DNA of 64,000 nt from Nageia nagi (taxonomy: Eukaryota; Pinophyta): contig JBITNC010000001.1 of NCBI GenBank assembly GCA_050084985.1, positions 169,570,001 to 169,634,000 on the forward strand, written 5' to 3'. The translations under genes were made by a program, and so were the position numbers. The notes beneath the pieces were generated by a model. It was not told where the DNA came from, ran no database searches, and was given only the letters and a program-made list of their open reading frames with translations. Shown here piece after piece: positions 10,602 to 22,845 of the stretch; the first letter of the stretch is position 1; each line of letters starts with the position of its first letter.

Positions 10602-13600
10602 CTGTTTAGAAAAATAATTCCCAACACTCAGTTAAGCAGAAGCATCAGCACCAATTCCTATAATAAAATTTCTTCCCAAAACAAACACATCTAAACTTAT
10701 TGTTCTTTTTGTAGCTTCTTTAATATCAAGTAAGAGAGCAAAAAACAAATTATAACAAAAAATACAAACCACATTGCATCTTACCTAGTGGAATTTTGAG
10801 ATGGAGCCCAAAGTGCACAGATAACACAAAGCAAAGCAAATGATAGAATATGCCAATATGCGCTTATAATCCAAGCATTTTGCCAACGCTCACTGAATGG
10901 ATCAGTGGCCTTGAAATACAACTGCAGTAAAGGAAGAGAAATCTCTTAAAGACGAAAATTCAAAATTATATTATATATTGACATTGAAAACAAGGTTAAA
11001 GTTACATTTCAAGACTCAAATCCAAAACTAGACTAAGATTACCATACTTACCTAACATTATTTATGCCAAACAGACTTCCTTCTATTTATATCCATTATA
11101 CTCTAGTGACAACACTAATTAGGTTGAAAGGATCACTCTGCCATCTCCAAGTTGGTCATTGACATTATTAAAAAATAACGAATAGCGGCTTTCTCTTTGA
11201 TGTTGAGAGCAAATGCCGTTCTTAGAGGAGAAAGCAAGAAACCCACAACTAGCATGTTAGTAAAATGCATTTGATGCTAAATCTCAACAATTAAACACAT
11301 TTTAACATATTGAGCTTTTTTGTTGTTGCATTCATTTAGCTAGAAAATAATCAAATATATTTCAACCTAACCTTTTTTGTTTTTCTCCAACCTTTGAAAG
11401 TTGGCAATATTTATAATGGTTATAAACTTACAGTTATAATTCAATATGTGACTAGATGATATTCTCTATCATGATGTCAAATTATTGTCCTGAATAGAAA
11501 TTACGTTTGTGTTTCAAGCATTTGATGATTCAAGCCAATGTCTCTCAAAGTATGTGCAAAACGCTTAATCTAATGTTTTAAGTTCAATATTCTGAAGGAG
11601 GAAAGTAGCATTCTAAGGCCTCTAAATGGAGATACTAATAATTATTTGAGAATTTGATTCCAAAGTCATGTACTTCATTAGACATATGACATCAAGTTGG
11701 ATTTAGGTTTAGCTTTCAGATGTACTTTCATTCAGACATCTCAAATACAATGCAGTCACCAACAACAACAAAGTCAAGATCGTATATATTTTACAGTGTT
11801 TGCAAAATGTAGTAAGGAAGATTTACAAAGACAATATTCTAACAGGGACATTTGGATTGCTTATTTGGAACACAAGTATTTTTTACGAGGACAATATTCT
11901 GAAAGCTTTTTAATGAACTCACATCAATTATCTTTGTAGATCCGGTATTGAACATGACTTGTGTTTTGCCTAAGCTTGCTCCAGGTTCATAAAAACTACG
12001 ATAGAGATGAGGCAAAAACACCATTCATACTTCATAGTTACCAACAAATTTATGCTCAATAGTTATCAACATATTTATTCACACTGCTCTGTCTCAAGTG
12101 GAGACCAAGGAAGATTTTACTTCTGGAAGCTCAGTGTGTTATGGAATAAGGTAAACACAAAATGGGTTGTGTCAAGTTAATAACCCTCTACCGTCTTCAG
12201 ACATGAGAAATAAATGGAACTAATTGTTAGGGGGATATACAAAGGCCACAACTATTAAGTTATAGCCTCAGGTAATGAAACTGAAAGCAAACTAACATAT
12301 CTATCTATCAGAAAAGCAAAATCCCTGAAGTGTTGTCAAAGTTAAGAAGCTTAGTTTCCTGAAAACATTAGAACTCTTTATAACCAGTAAAGAAGATGGC
12401 ACATATCAATCAATATTTCTCTAATAGTTTGAGTCAGGACCATAATTGCATAACAGAATTGCATGTTTTTTTCAGTCAGAAATTAATACACGTAATGAAA
12501 TAGTTACAGATCAATGAGGGCTATAATTGCATAATAGAAATATGAATGAGTGATAAATTCCATAGGTGGCCCCTCTTTCATGAACATATTAAGAACTGCT
12601 AGAATTAACTGGCAAGGTAATACTGCACATGTAAGAGACTAAACAAGTTTACCTCATATCCAATCCATGCCACAGAAAGAATTACAGCCACTGCTAATGC
12701 ATTGGTAAAGTTCCTGTAGACATCTAACTTAGCCAGCAACCTTCTTGCCTGTTAAAAAAATGAAGTTCATACATACTCAGAGCACCTTCCAGAAAGAATA
12801 TGACATTTTTTTCAATCATGCACTACCATATGCTCTTATTGTGCAGAGACAGGGAAAGAGGGAGAGAAGGACATAGATAAACAAGATTCCATTAAAAAAA
12901 ATTCCAACACTTTAGTTGGGATAAATTTTCGATTATATCAAGTTTTTAAAGCCTATGATATTAAGTCCAAATAGACCCAATATCTAAAAGATATGCTCTA
13001 GAAATTGTCAAGTACGACTTCTTAAGCAATCAATTATTATGCTATATCATAGAATCAGCCCCCAAGAAGACATTTTTAATCTGAAGCCTTAGTCAATGCA
13101 CTAGAAATGACCTTTAAAATTCAGAACAGGGATACATGGAAGAAATTTACGGAAAACCAATGTTATTTAAAAAGACAAAAGACAAAACAATTCATGTAAC
13201 AGATACAAGTTTAGCAAGACAGTAAGCAAAAATACAACTATTCAAAGACCATGGAATTCAGAATGCAAAAAGAATGTGTGTACACAACTTAAATTTAACT
13301 TTATATCACATATAGATAAAAAGCTAAGTAGGTAGACAGATAGGACCAATGTTAAACCACCAAACCATACAATCATTGATAATAAACCTTCCAAAACCTA
13401 TTTGAGTACTCTTCGCTCTCCCCCCTCCCCAAACGAAGTTGACTCTTCATTTAGCTTGACAGTAAAAAATCTCAAATAACTAGGTCAAACTCACGAGTTA
13501 CTTCAAGTTTTTCACCAAGTCATTAAAAACAAGTTATTCAAAACACTCATGAAAAGCTCAGAATTTGTGAAAAAAATGAAACACAAACACAATTGAGTTT

Positions 13601-16600
13601 TCCAAAACTCTTTGTGCATTTAAATGGCTCCGTTTTTCCCCAAGATTATCCTGGCTTACTCCAAAGTCAGAGAAATTCTTACTCCGTCACCAAACCAACT
13701 CATTAGTCAGTGAGAGATTCATTACTTTGCATATAATAACCAAAGAGACAGATATAAACAAACTAATTATTGTCACAGATCTCACAGTACACACGAGTCT
13801 TCTCAGTTTTTGAGCTTGCTGACATCAAAACATGTAGAGCACATCTACCTGCTGAAATAGCCTCAATCAAATTAAGGTTAACCATTGCTTAATCACTGTA
13901 GTGTCCAATATTGGTGACTGATCTTACTTCTGAGATCTGACATGAAGAATAATATGAATAATTACAAGATATTCAATTTTGTTCAAACCCAGCCTATCAC
14001 ATTTTACTGAATCAATAAAGCTGTGCATGGTCCAATTCCTCTTACAGAATGACAAATTGCCACTTGTAAAAGAACGTTAGTGGCCTGCAGTTTCACTACA
14101 CCTACAGCATGAAGTGCTCATAATTGTAGTGGTGACAACTGCTACAAAATCAATGGAGCAAGTGTTTGGAAGAACATGCAAAATAAAATGTATCAACCAG
14201 AAGAATAGATTAAACACAAGATTCACATCTTCAACTTCCAGCCTTAACATCAAGTACAGAGAAGGCATTTAAACAATTTCAATTTCTTAAAAGAAATGTA
14301 CTTAGGTTAAAACATCTATGGAATATTCCTAGGTGACACCCTTCTAAGAGATGGCTATCCATATTTGACATAGCAATTACTACTTGCAATAAATTGATAA
14401 CAATACCTTGGTGACAACATGTTGACAGAATTGCCACCACATAATTGGTATCAAAAACCTATTATTAACTATTGGTCGTCAACAACTCATAACCAATGTA
14501 CATCATGATAACTCACAAGCCACAATGTACCTTCAGAACTCCAGTTAGACTAATACTGAAACCAGTTTGTTTCTAACATGTACAAAAAGAAAATTAATTT
14601 CCACCCAATGCTGTAAACTAGAATTACTTGAAACTTAACTTACATTAGTGACAGTACATTAAATATCAAGTCTCCTGCACACCATTGCATAAATTAGGCT
14701 TTTAACTATGCTTTGATGAAAAAATTCATCTGGAACTTCTCGACTATCATCAGACCCATATCCTTAACAATATTTGTCCACCCTCTATTGGCAGTGCAGT
14801 CACCTTAACTTGTTTATCCTGAACTTTTAAAGAGCACGCTAACATATTTCTTCTAGTTCAGATGAATAATTATGTTCTTTTCTCTATGAATCTGGATTCC
14901 GAAACAAACAAAAAATAACTGTGATCAATCATCTCAAACTTAGATTCCAACACACCGTCTCCATTTGATAGAATCAAAGAAACATGGAAGATTCCCATTT
15001 TAAGTACAAAAGAAGTTTCCATCTTTTGCATTGCCAGTTTGGCTTAGACATCTGTCTGTATCAATATACGACTTCACAACAACTGGATCAAATTCAATCC
15101 TGACATGGTCACAAGACTTGCACTCACAAATGCAGATATTTATATATACCCACCCATAAGTATAATATACTTCCGTTAAATACTGAGAAGAATATGATAT
15201 TAAAATACAAGCCTTATCATTGTAATAAATCTTGCTCTTCTACCCTACATCTATTACTTTTTGTTTCAAGCCTGCAATCTCTCCTTTTTAGAGTTTTTCT
15301 AACTTTTTGTGTTTCTAGTTTTTCAACTACAATAATATAGTTTCCGCATTTAGACTTACTTTTTCCCCCTATTTCTTTCCATGTATTTGGTACTTGTTTT
15401 TCTTTGCTAGATGACCACCAATGACCAAAAACAGAGAATAGCGCCTGTAGCCAAAACAGCAAACAGAACATAGAGTCTATAACCCCAAAATTGTAAAAGT
15501 AAACATAGCCTACATTCCAGACAGACTGCAATAGAAACAAAAATGATGTTGAACACAGCATTTGCATTGACGATCGCAAATCTCTTAAAATGGAATTATA
15601 GAAAACCATGACTGCCCCACAGCAAAAAATGAACCATCTGCATTTTTCCAATGTAAAACCTGCAAATATGAATCCCATATTAACACATCAGGCAAGAACA
15701 TCTGAGTATAATTTTATTTTCCCAATAACTACGTTAGGATCAACACCAAACCAGTCCCACAAGTGTGTTAAGATTCTACGACTAAAATGACCATAACCAA
15801 TGGATAAAGTGTAACACAAAGCTTATAAGCTACAATATATAATCCTTGTGGATGAATATAAACAAATACCCACATTATAGAGACATTAAAATGCGTAAAA
15901 CTAAGTCAAACCCACATTCTGTCTAGCAAAAAAGAAATGTAGAACAAATTAATTTTGAGCAAAATCAAAATACCTGAAGTTTCTCCAATGTTTTAGACAA
16001 AGATGTGAAAATCCAAATAATGAAGAAAGCATCCAGAATTGCAACTGGAAGGACAAGAAACAATCTGGCTTTTCCTGAAAGATCATTGATAGATCCAACA
16101 TTCTCCACAAGATCTAGCAACTCAGATGCCAGGAAAAATGTAGCTCCAAGTAGGGCTACCTTTGTAGTAATACCTCCTAGTGTGGGCCTTACCACACCAA
16201 AACCCATTGAAACAACCAGAATGAGAACTCTGGATATAGTCCTCTTCACAGCACCAAATGTAACAGCCCAAATTGTAATTCCTGTGGGTCTGATTCCAGT
16301 TGCATTGAAATTTGCATATTCAAAGTACCACAGTGTCATTTCAAGCATACCCAAAGCAATAACAACAGTAATACAGTTCTGTAGCTGCAGAATCTCTCTC
16401 CAAAATCTTGCATACTGAGAAAACCATGCAAGCCCGAGAAGGAGATAAGCAAGGGACATTATACCATAAAATGTCATTAGCGGTGCCATCCTCCCTGGTA
16501 GATAACCAGTGGGATTTTTCCATATAGTCTTTCCAGTCAATACAATCCCCTTAAGTTTTGGGTCACAAGAAATAAAATACAAGTTGTACATTCCTGTTTT

Positions 16601-19600
16601 GGTAATTGGCACATTCATTGTCTCCAGACTAGCCTCGGTTTCATCTCCATGAAAGTGAATACCAGTCAAATATGGCCAGTTGGGATCTCCTGCAGAAGAA
16701 CGCCGAATGACTTCACCCTCTTTGCACCCTTCTAGCTTTGCAAGATCTGGAGTGCAGCAGATAGCTTTTTGACCACCATATGCTGAGCCACCAATGTTAT
16801 CTCGTTGACCTGCCTCAAAAATGACAAGTTGCACATACCCAGTTTTATGTTTGTAATTTGAGTCCTGACCAACACTTTCCCCAATTCTATGAAACGTGAT
16901 ATTGTCAAACCTGCATATAAGAATATACAATTCAATTATCCAACTTCTTAAACGGATGTATAGTATACAAGCTTAAGAAGCCAACACTTGTTCATTATGT
17001 GAAATTGTGGGTTGTCAAATCAAAGATTATCTCAGTACTTGCATGCAAATAAAAAATATATCAAATACCCTAATAAAAACTTGTATTGTACAAAATATTT
17101 ACAAGTTCATATGAAGCTTTTCTTAAGCTTGCATATACACTCCTAAAGCTGCACCAGAATACCTCTTCATAGACACATACTAAATGCATGGCCTGGAGAT
17201 TAAAACCTCTTGCCCAATACAGAATACAAAAATATTGTAGGAACTTAAAAGACAACTGTTCAGCTTCTAATGACAGAACACCTTGTTCCACCTCAAACCA
17301 TGTAACGATTAGCTACAAAACAGATCTGAATTTCGATATTTGTTTTACAATCACACCTAAGTAATATTGTGCCCTATGTTGACAATGTCATGACTTCAGT
17401 ATTATTGCACCCTAACAGGTCATTGTTCCACTTCACTGACCATGATTCAGCATACACAAACCCCACAATATCGACAAAGGGTGTTGTTTATGGACCATGT
17501 TATCACACCTGAGAACCACATTGCAATTTAACTGTTCTGTCCATAATATTGCTGGTAAAGAGGGCGTGATTTTGCTGTTGAGCGGCAATTTAGCAGATAG
17601 TGTATCTCCTGCATATTTTCATTGTCTGATTCACTTTTCCCAGCAAACTGCCCCTTAAATCTGACTAGGAAAACCTGAATCCCCCCTAAGACTGAAAATT
17701 TGCTTCTTAACCAATGAATTATCAAAACATCCACCAACTGATCTTCAAATTTACAACACATAAGCCAATTACATTGCACTCTTAATATCACAGAAGTAGT
17801 AGGCTCTTTTTGCTTTTCTTGCATATCTTTTAGAATCCCTTCTCTGCCAACTGCTTGTCTGTTTGTTTAAGTGGTCATAATATACTCAGTTTCAGTAGTT
17901 GACAATGCTAGAGTTGATTGTTTCTTTAAACTCCACATGATTAGTCCATTAACCAAAGAAAAACCATTCCCCAATGTTGACCTTCAATCATCCCTTATCC
18001 ACCATAATCTGAGTCACTATAGCCAACAAGTTTTAGCTTCTCAACTGAAGAATGGCGAATCCTATGATCCATTGTGCCCTTGAGATAACTCAAAAAAATC
18101 ATTTTGTTTCTCTGATGTAAATCTCGAATGGATTTCCCATAAACCTTGATAACAATGAAACTGCAAATGCAATGTCCAGTCAACTAGCTGTCAAACACAT
18201 GAGACTACCAATCATACTTCTGTGCATATGTTAATCCACCTTTTCTCTTCCACTTTCTTTGTAAAAACTTCTTTCCTTATGCAATTGAGGTGTGTACTTA
18301 CATGCAATCTTCAATCTTGAACTTCTATAATGTATCTTGGACATACTTTAGTTGAGAAATGAAGACTCCACCAAGTTATTGAAGATCCTCCATGCCAAGA
18401 AAGCTGTGCATGTATCCATGATCAGTTATTTCAAAACCCTTTCATTATGCTTATTTGAACTCCTCCATGCTTAAAATTTATCTACGAAAATCAAATCATC
18501 AATGTAAAGACAAATACTCAAGATGTTCTTACAATCTCGCTTGATGTACAAGGTAGGATCATTTTGAGTTCAAACAAGATCATTCTCCACAAAATATTTG
18601 TAAGTCCTTGCACATCAAGTTTTAGGAACTTGCTTGAGCTCATATAAAATTCAATGTGCCCATTCAAAAAAGTACTCTTCACATCAAGTTGATGTACCCT
18701 CCACTTATGAGCTGCTAATGCGAAGACCATCAAGGTTATATCTTGCATAGTAACAGGTGCATAGGTCTCATTATAATTAATGGCATACTTCTGAGCTTAA
18801 CCTTTCACCACCAATCTTGTCATATGCCTCTTCAATAGTCTCATCATTGTCCCAACCATGCTCTTCATTGCTTCTTTAAAACTCTTTTTTCCCGTGTCAA
18901 CTCTTGACATCAAAGTATATTTGACAATTTCTTATTCATCTTCTTGAGCATGAACTTCATCACTTCCTTCGCGCTTGGGCTTGGATCCTTTGTGATCCCC
19001 TTTTCGAATATCTGATCCAACATTTGATTTATCGGATGGGATTGCAAAATCCTCTTACCCTTGAATTTTATGAATATGCATCTTGGCCTTTATGTGAATC
19101 CTGTTTGACTACATCATCATCACCTGTAATCACTAGCTCTTGCTTCTTTTCTTGCTGCCTTCCCCCTTCAACAAAAATCACATATCTAGACACAATGTAA
19201 TGTCTAGTCTTGGTATTATAGCACCTAAAGATGTTGCTTGCTTTAGATTATCCTATAAAAATATATGGTTGGCCCTTTGCATCTAACTTCTTCCTTTTTT
19301 TATTTAGGAACACGAACGTAAGCCCAACAACCAAAATTCTTAAATTGCTTGCAGAGTTTCTTACCGTACTATGGGATTGAGATTAAGAATGTACATTGTT
19401 GTAGCTATGCCTTGTTACTTGGAAATTTCACCCTAAGATGTTTTCCTGAGACGCAACCACACGTCTCTTTCCTAAAGTCCTACTACATTGAACCCTAGAC
19501 AATCCATGCACCATACTCTTTGAATTCAACAAATGCAACTTCAAAAACTCAAATGTCCATGCATTTGATGCCAAAGTCAACTCATACCTTGAATCAGCAT

Positions 19601-21161
19601 ATTACACAAATAACTTGTTTGAACTCTGAGCTTCAACAAGAATATACAATTTGATATCACGGGTACAATGTCATCACACTATATGAATAATCTTTGTCAT
19701 AGATAATGCACCGCTCTTCAGTCCTTTCATAAAAATTGTCCAAGACCCGACAAATGCTTCCAACCAAAAGCATATTATGTACCTTTGGAATTTATTTTGC
19801 CACCCTTTGCATCAAATTATAAGGTTCCCTTTCTGATCACCTCCAAAGTCTTCTTGTCTCCAAGTTTCACCTCAGTCTTGAAATTATCAACCAACTCAAC
19901 AAATGAACTCTCGCTTTTGATCATGTCATTAGAACACCCAAAATCCAAGTATTGTTGAAATCTCAACCATAGTTCAAAACAAAAATGTGTTTTTGAAAAC
20001 CTCAGCTTTGCTCCTTCATGGATGTAGCTTGCCTTGTGCATGTTGCAGATTCTGATTCTAAACTCACTTTTTGAAGTGGCCACATTCATTGCAGTAGTGA
20101 CACTGAACTTTTCTCTTGCAATATTTCTTAAGAAAATTGTGAAGTACAAAAAGTTCGGCTCTGATTCATTCCAAACACTTCCATCACACTCAACTGATAA
20201 AATATTCAAAACACACTAAATCTGGAAAAACTTTAATGAACCGCACAAAATTCTGGCCTAACTAGCCCTAAACGCTCCATCCACACGCAACTGCTTATAT
20301 ACCCTCAGAGAACAGGAAACCAACATTGAATATGAAGACAACTAATCCAAAACATTATCCTATATCCATACCCTTCTAACTTATTGAACATACATACTCA
20401 ATACACATGAAATCAAAAAGTGGAATCTTATAATTCTTCCAAAAAGCTTACACTTCTGTTCTGACTATCTCAGATCCCCTCCTTTACCCTCACCCACTTA
20501 TATATTCTCAAGATACATGAAACGTGAAACAGGAGATTCACACTACGCCAAAACAAGTGAGATCTGAGGATCTTTTCTCCAAATAAATCAAAACTAAACG
20601 GTCTCTGACTCAAAACCGTCCCTTTTGCACTCAACCGACCATACATTCTCAAAACACACGAAACCCAACCATGAATCCCTCAATTCACGTAAGTTCGCTC
20701 CGTCTAAGTTCTCAATCACATACGTCCCAACGTAAAACTTGAAAAGGTAAGCCATTTCCTACGAAATTCCAAAGACAACACAAACCCAAAACAAAATGCA
20801 GACCAATGACCCTAATTCTTCAAAATTCTTAGGCAAATGCCCAAATCCAATTAACAATTCAAAGAGAGCTCAGATCTGCAAAGTAAGTAGAAACAATTAC
20901 GTACCTGATAAAAGATCTACCATCTTGGACGCCAGATCGGCTGCCTTTGAGCGAAAACAACGATGAAGCGCGCAGACCCTCGCTGCCTCCATAGAGCAGA
21001 TAAGCGTTTCCATTGCTGACAAATTTTGCTGTGCCATAATCATGTACTGAACATTCTACTCCAGCAGGGCTTAATAACAGAAGAACAGTTGCTGTAATGC
21101 TGAGTACAACCCACATTGTATCCAAATGCATTGGCATTGCTGAGGATCGATCTCCTGACAT
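10433..21161 (-). CDS. TMEM87 / lung seven-transmembrane (LU7TM) family protein, five exons
   Basis: CDS joins, in order of translation, 21161-20905, 16910-15974, 12748-12653, 10921-10785 and 10601-10433, giving about 531 residues with all junctions in frame and all introns GT-AG. An N-terminal signal peptide (MWVVLSITATVLLLL) is followed by a luminal domain (about residues 35-225). Seven membrane segments lie near 227-249, 259-282, 297-326, 336-356, 368-389, 413-430 and 447-470, then an acidic cytosolic tail. The signature MLEMTLWYFEYAN, AVKRTISRVLILVVSMGFG and LPVAILDAFFIIW segments match plant LU7TM proteins related to animal TMEM87. Family members sit in Golgi/endosomal membranes and are linked to trafficking; a ligand or channel role in plants is unproved. 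Length fits the family. An in-frame ATG at 21206 would add 15 residues; I prefer 21161, which leaves a shorter leader before the signal peptide. Confidence 0.93.
10785..10921 (-). CDS. TMEM87-like gene exon 4 (TM7)
   Basis: 137 bp with acceptor CTGCAG|TTG and donor CACTAG|GTAAGA. It encodes LYFKATDPFSERWQNAWII, the seventh membrane segment (YWHILSFALLCVICALWAPS), and two bases of an Arg codon completed by exon 5. Confidence 0.9.
10922..12652 (-). other. TMEM87-like intron 3
   Basis: 1731 bp, GT-AG. No gene or mobile-element domain recognised; AT-rich. Confidence 0.8.
12653..12748 (-). CDS. TMEM87-like gene exon 3 (TM6)
   Basis: A 96-bp, 32-codon exon, too short to stand out as an ORF. It has a T-rich tract and AACAG|GCAAGA acceptor and a GAG|GTAAAC donor. 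It encodes RRLLAKLDVYRNFTNALAVA and a sixth membrane segment ending VAWIGYE. Phase 0 at both ends fits its neighbours. Confidence 0.9.
12749..15973 (-). other. TMEM87-like intron 2
   Basis: 3225 bp, GT-AG. A 153-codon open frame at 15217-15678 on the minus strand matches nothing I know and has no splice context. No transposon domain seen. Confidence 0.75.
15974..16910 (-). CDS. TMEM87-like gene exon 2 (luminal domain and TM1-5)
   Basis: 937 bp with acceptor TTATATGCAG|G and donor CAG|GTATTT. The first base completes an Arg codon with exon 1; the remaining 312 codons carry most of the luminal domain (cysteines in ICCTP, GCKEG and SCDP) and membrane segments 1-5. Confidence 0.94.
17960..20215 (-). 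mobile_element. decayed Ty1/copia element in intron 1 of the TMEM87-like gene
   Basis: Minus strand, same direction as the host gene. In order: a zinc-knuckle fragment (HYCNECGHF near 20090); protease, YLDFGCSNDMIKSE near 19940 (usual active site D-S-G, here D-F-G); a pre-integrase remnant near 19510; KASNIFRCYNTKTRHYIVSR near 19220, which normally follows the integrase; RT text VHQLDVKSTFLNGHI near 18680 and a preserved YIDD near 18500; and RNase H KLVGYSDSDYGG near 18000. The integrase DDE core is not recognisable, so an internal deletion is likely. LTRs not identified. Many frameshifts and stops. Confidence 0.85.
20185..20680. repeat. degenerate short repeats in intron 1
   Basis: A motif like TATATTCTCAAAACACACGA recurs about four times (near 20195, 20295, 20500 and 20650) at 100-200-bp spacing with variation. 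It may be LTR or leader sequence of the adjacent copia relic. Confidence 0.4.
20905..21161 (-). CDS. TMEM87-like gene exon 1 (signal peptide)
   Basis: Encodes residues 1-85 and two bases of codon 86. The donor reads CAG|GTACGT. It includes the signal peptide and the start of the luminal domain (VECSVHDYGTAKFVSNGNAY). Alternative in-frame ATGs lie at 21206 and 21137. Confidence 0.9.
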
Positions 21162-21794
21162 GATCAAAAGCTCTGATGTTATCTTCTGAGGGATTACAGT
21201 AGCCAAGGGCTGAGCACGGTATAGTTGACAATATACTGATGTGGTTAAGGGTGGGTTTCAGATGGGTTAGTGAAATGACGTCATCTGGGTTAGTAGAAAT
21301 TGTCTCCTTTGGAGTAGTAAAAAAGATGAATGTTAACACATTATGATAAAAAAAGATGAATGTTAACACATTATGGAAATGGCAATCATTGAATGAGATA
21401 TGAAAGGATAATAAAGCATCATAAATGTCATTTAGGTGTCTGAGAATTGAAGGTAATGGTAGGAGTAGGATCTAAATCTATAATGATGTGGAGAATAATG
21501 TAATTGGTTATTAATTTCTTTAGTTTTAATATTAGAAAAAATAAATGATAAGTGGTATTATAGATTAGATGTATTAGATGATGATGGGTTAATTTTAATT
21601 GGTGTAATTTTTTGATAGTAATTAAATTTTGTGAAAGATATATTAAATATGATTTAGTTGAATTGTATCTTAGGAGTTTAAAAGTATAAGAGATTTGAAG
21701 TTGAAATGAAGGGATGTCTTTTAAGTGATGTTGATAAGGATTTGGAGGAATTATATCCTTGTGATGATCATAAGGATGTTGAAAGGCAGGATGA
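21162..21794. promoter_or_regulatory. 5' region of the TMEM87-like gene
   Basis: About 630 bp lie between the chosen start codon and the CACTA element. It should contain the 5' UTR and proximal promoter on the minus strand. I cannot assign a TATA box or start site with confidence. A tandem duplication sits at 21319-21375. Confidence 0.4.
21319..21375. repeat. tandem duplication upstream of the TMEM87-like gene
   Basis: Two copies of an approximately 27-bp unit (AAAAAGATGAATGTTAACAC followed by ATTATG) separated by 2-3 bases. Confidence 0.9.
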
Positions 21795-22845
21795 TACTAC
21801 TACCAAAGTAGTAGTTTGCATCCTTTTTTGCATCCAAACTCTTTGTTAATTTTTTTTGTGTTTTTTCAATTTTTTTGGAGTAAAGGGCAAGTCAAAATTT
21901 GCATATTTTTTTGGTCACTTATTGCATATTGTTTTTGCATCCTTAATGCCATTTTTTGTTTTATTTTTTGTTTCTTTTAAAACCATTTTTTGTATTGTTT
22001 TTTGCATCCTTAAAGCCACTTTTGTATCGTTTTTCAAAATTTGCATCGATTTTTGCATCAAATTTTATTTTTACGTTGAATTTTCATAATTTGTATCAGT
22101 TTTCAAAATAAAATATCATAGAAATGTAGATCTTTTAATTTTATGCAATTTAAAAAAAATGAGCTCAAAATAATATCTGAATTAAAAGTTACGACCTCTA
22201 CAGAGTACATTTTTATTAGGTCTTTAGGGCAATGACATAGGTCCATTAAACTAGTTCAAGAATGGGGTTACTAGTTTAGGTTTTAAAAATTTAAATTTAT
22301 TATATATTATTTTCTTAAATAATACAGTAAGGTTTTTAATGTCTACTTCTTTATCAGCCTTGGAAGGAGTTTTCTTTTCTTCAACTATGGAGTTTTTTTT
22401 TTTTTTCTTTGGGCTTATTCTCTATTGGTTTCTTGTCTACCTTGGGCATCAGATCAAAACTTGAAAACTAAGGAAGAAAAAAATTAGATGAAGTGTATGA
22501 AATGTGAAGATTATAAGAAGGGTTTGTTGATATATATAGATAGGAGAGGGTATTTGGCTATCGGGTAATCACTTTTGGTACGGATAGAGGATGAAATGAA
22601 TGTGAGTCATTGATTGGTCGATTGATGAATAGGTAAAATATGTTTTATATTTTTATCAGTGAAATGTGATGCCAAATTTTTATCGAAAATTGCGTTAAAA
22701 TTTGCATCATATTTTGCATCGAAAAAGTGAAAAATGAAAAAAAAATGATGCATTTCGATGCAAGAGGATGTTAATTAACATCAATTTTTATTTTTCATGT
22801 TTAAATATGCAAAAATTGATGCAAATTGACCTTTTGGTAGTAGTG
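21795..22845. mobile_element. non-autonomous CACTA (En/Spm-type) DNA transposon
   Basis: The right end finishes GGTAGTAGTG at 22845; its reverse complement CACTACTACCAAA matches the left end TACTACTACCAAA from 21795, with one mismatch at the first base. A 3-bp TGA flanks both sides (21792-21794 and 22846-22848), the target-site duplication size of CACTA elements. Subterminal regions (about 21815-22060 and 22685-22830) carry many copies of TTTGCATC in both orientations, as expected for transposase-binding subterminal repeats. About 1.05 kb with no transposase, so it needs an autonomous partner. Confidence 0.85.
22330..22620 (-). pseudogene. possible captured gene 5' end (lysine-rich, histone H2B-tail-like) inside the CACTA element
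   Basis: On the minus strand there is an ATTGG/CCAAT pair at 22613-22617, a TATATATA at about 22530-22537, a pyrimidine-rich leader, then ATG at 22449 followed by MPKVDKKPIENKPKEKKK. A run of 14 A breaks the frame; in a shifted frame it continues SIVEEKKTPSKADKE. Promoter spacing and the Lys/Pro/Glu-rich start resemble a plant histone H2B gene 5' end, whose tail typically reads MAPKAEKKPAEKKP. No histone-fold sequence follows. Low-complexity lysine-rich text can resemble H2B by chance, so this is a hypothesis. Confidence 0.35.

Noticed and set aside
15217-15678. 153-codon minus-strand frame in intron 2
   Set aside because: Hydrophobic/basic text with no family match, and inside an intron with correct flanking exons; likely chance.
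16005-16418. 137-codon plus-strand frame
   Set aside because: Antisense shadow of TMEM87-like exon 2.
21856-22089. Phe-rich 77-codon frame
   Set aside because: Arises from T-rich subterminal repeats of the CACTA element.
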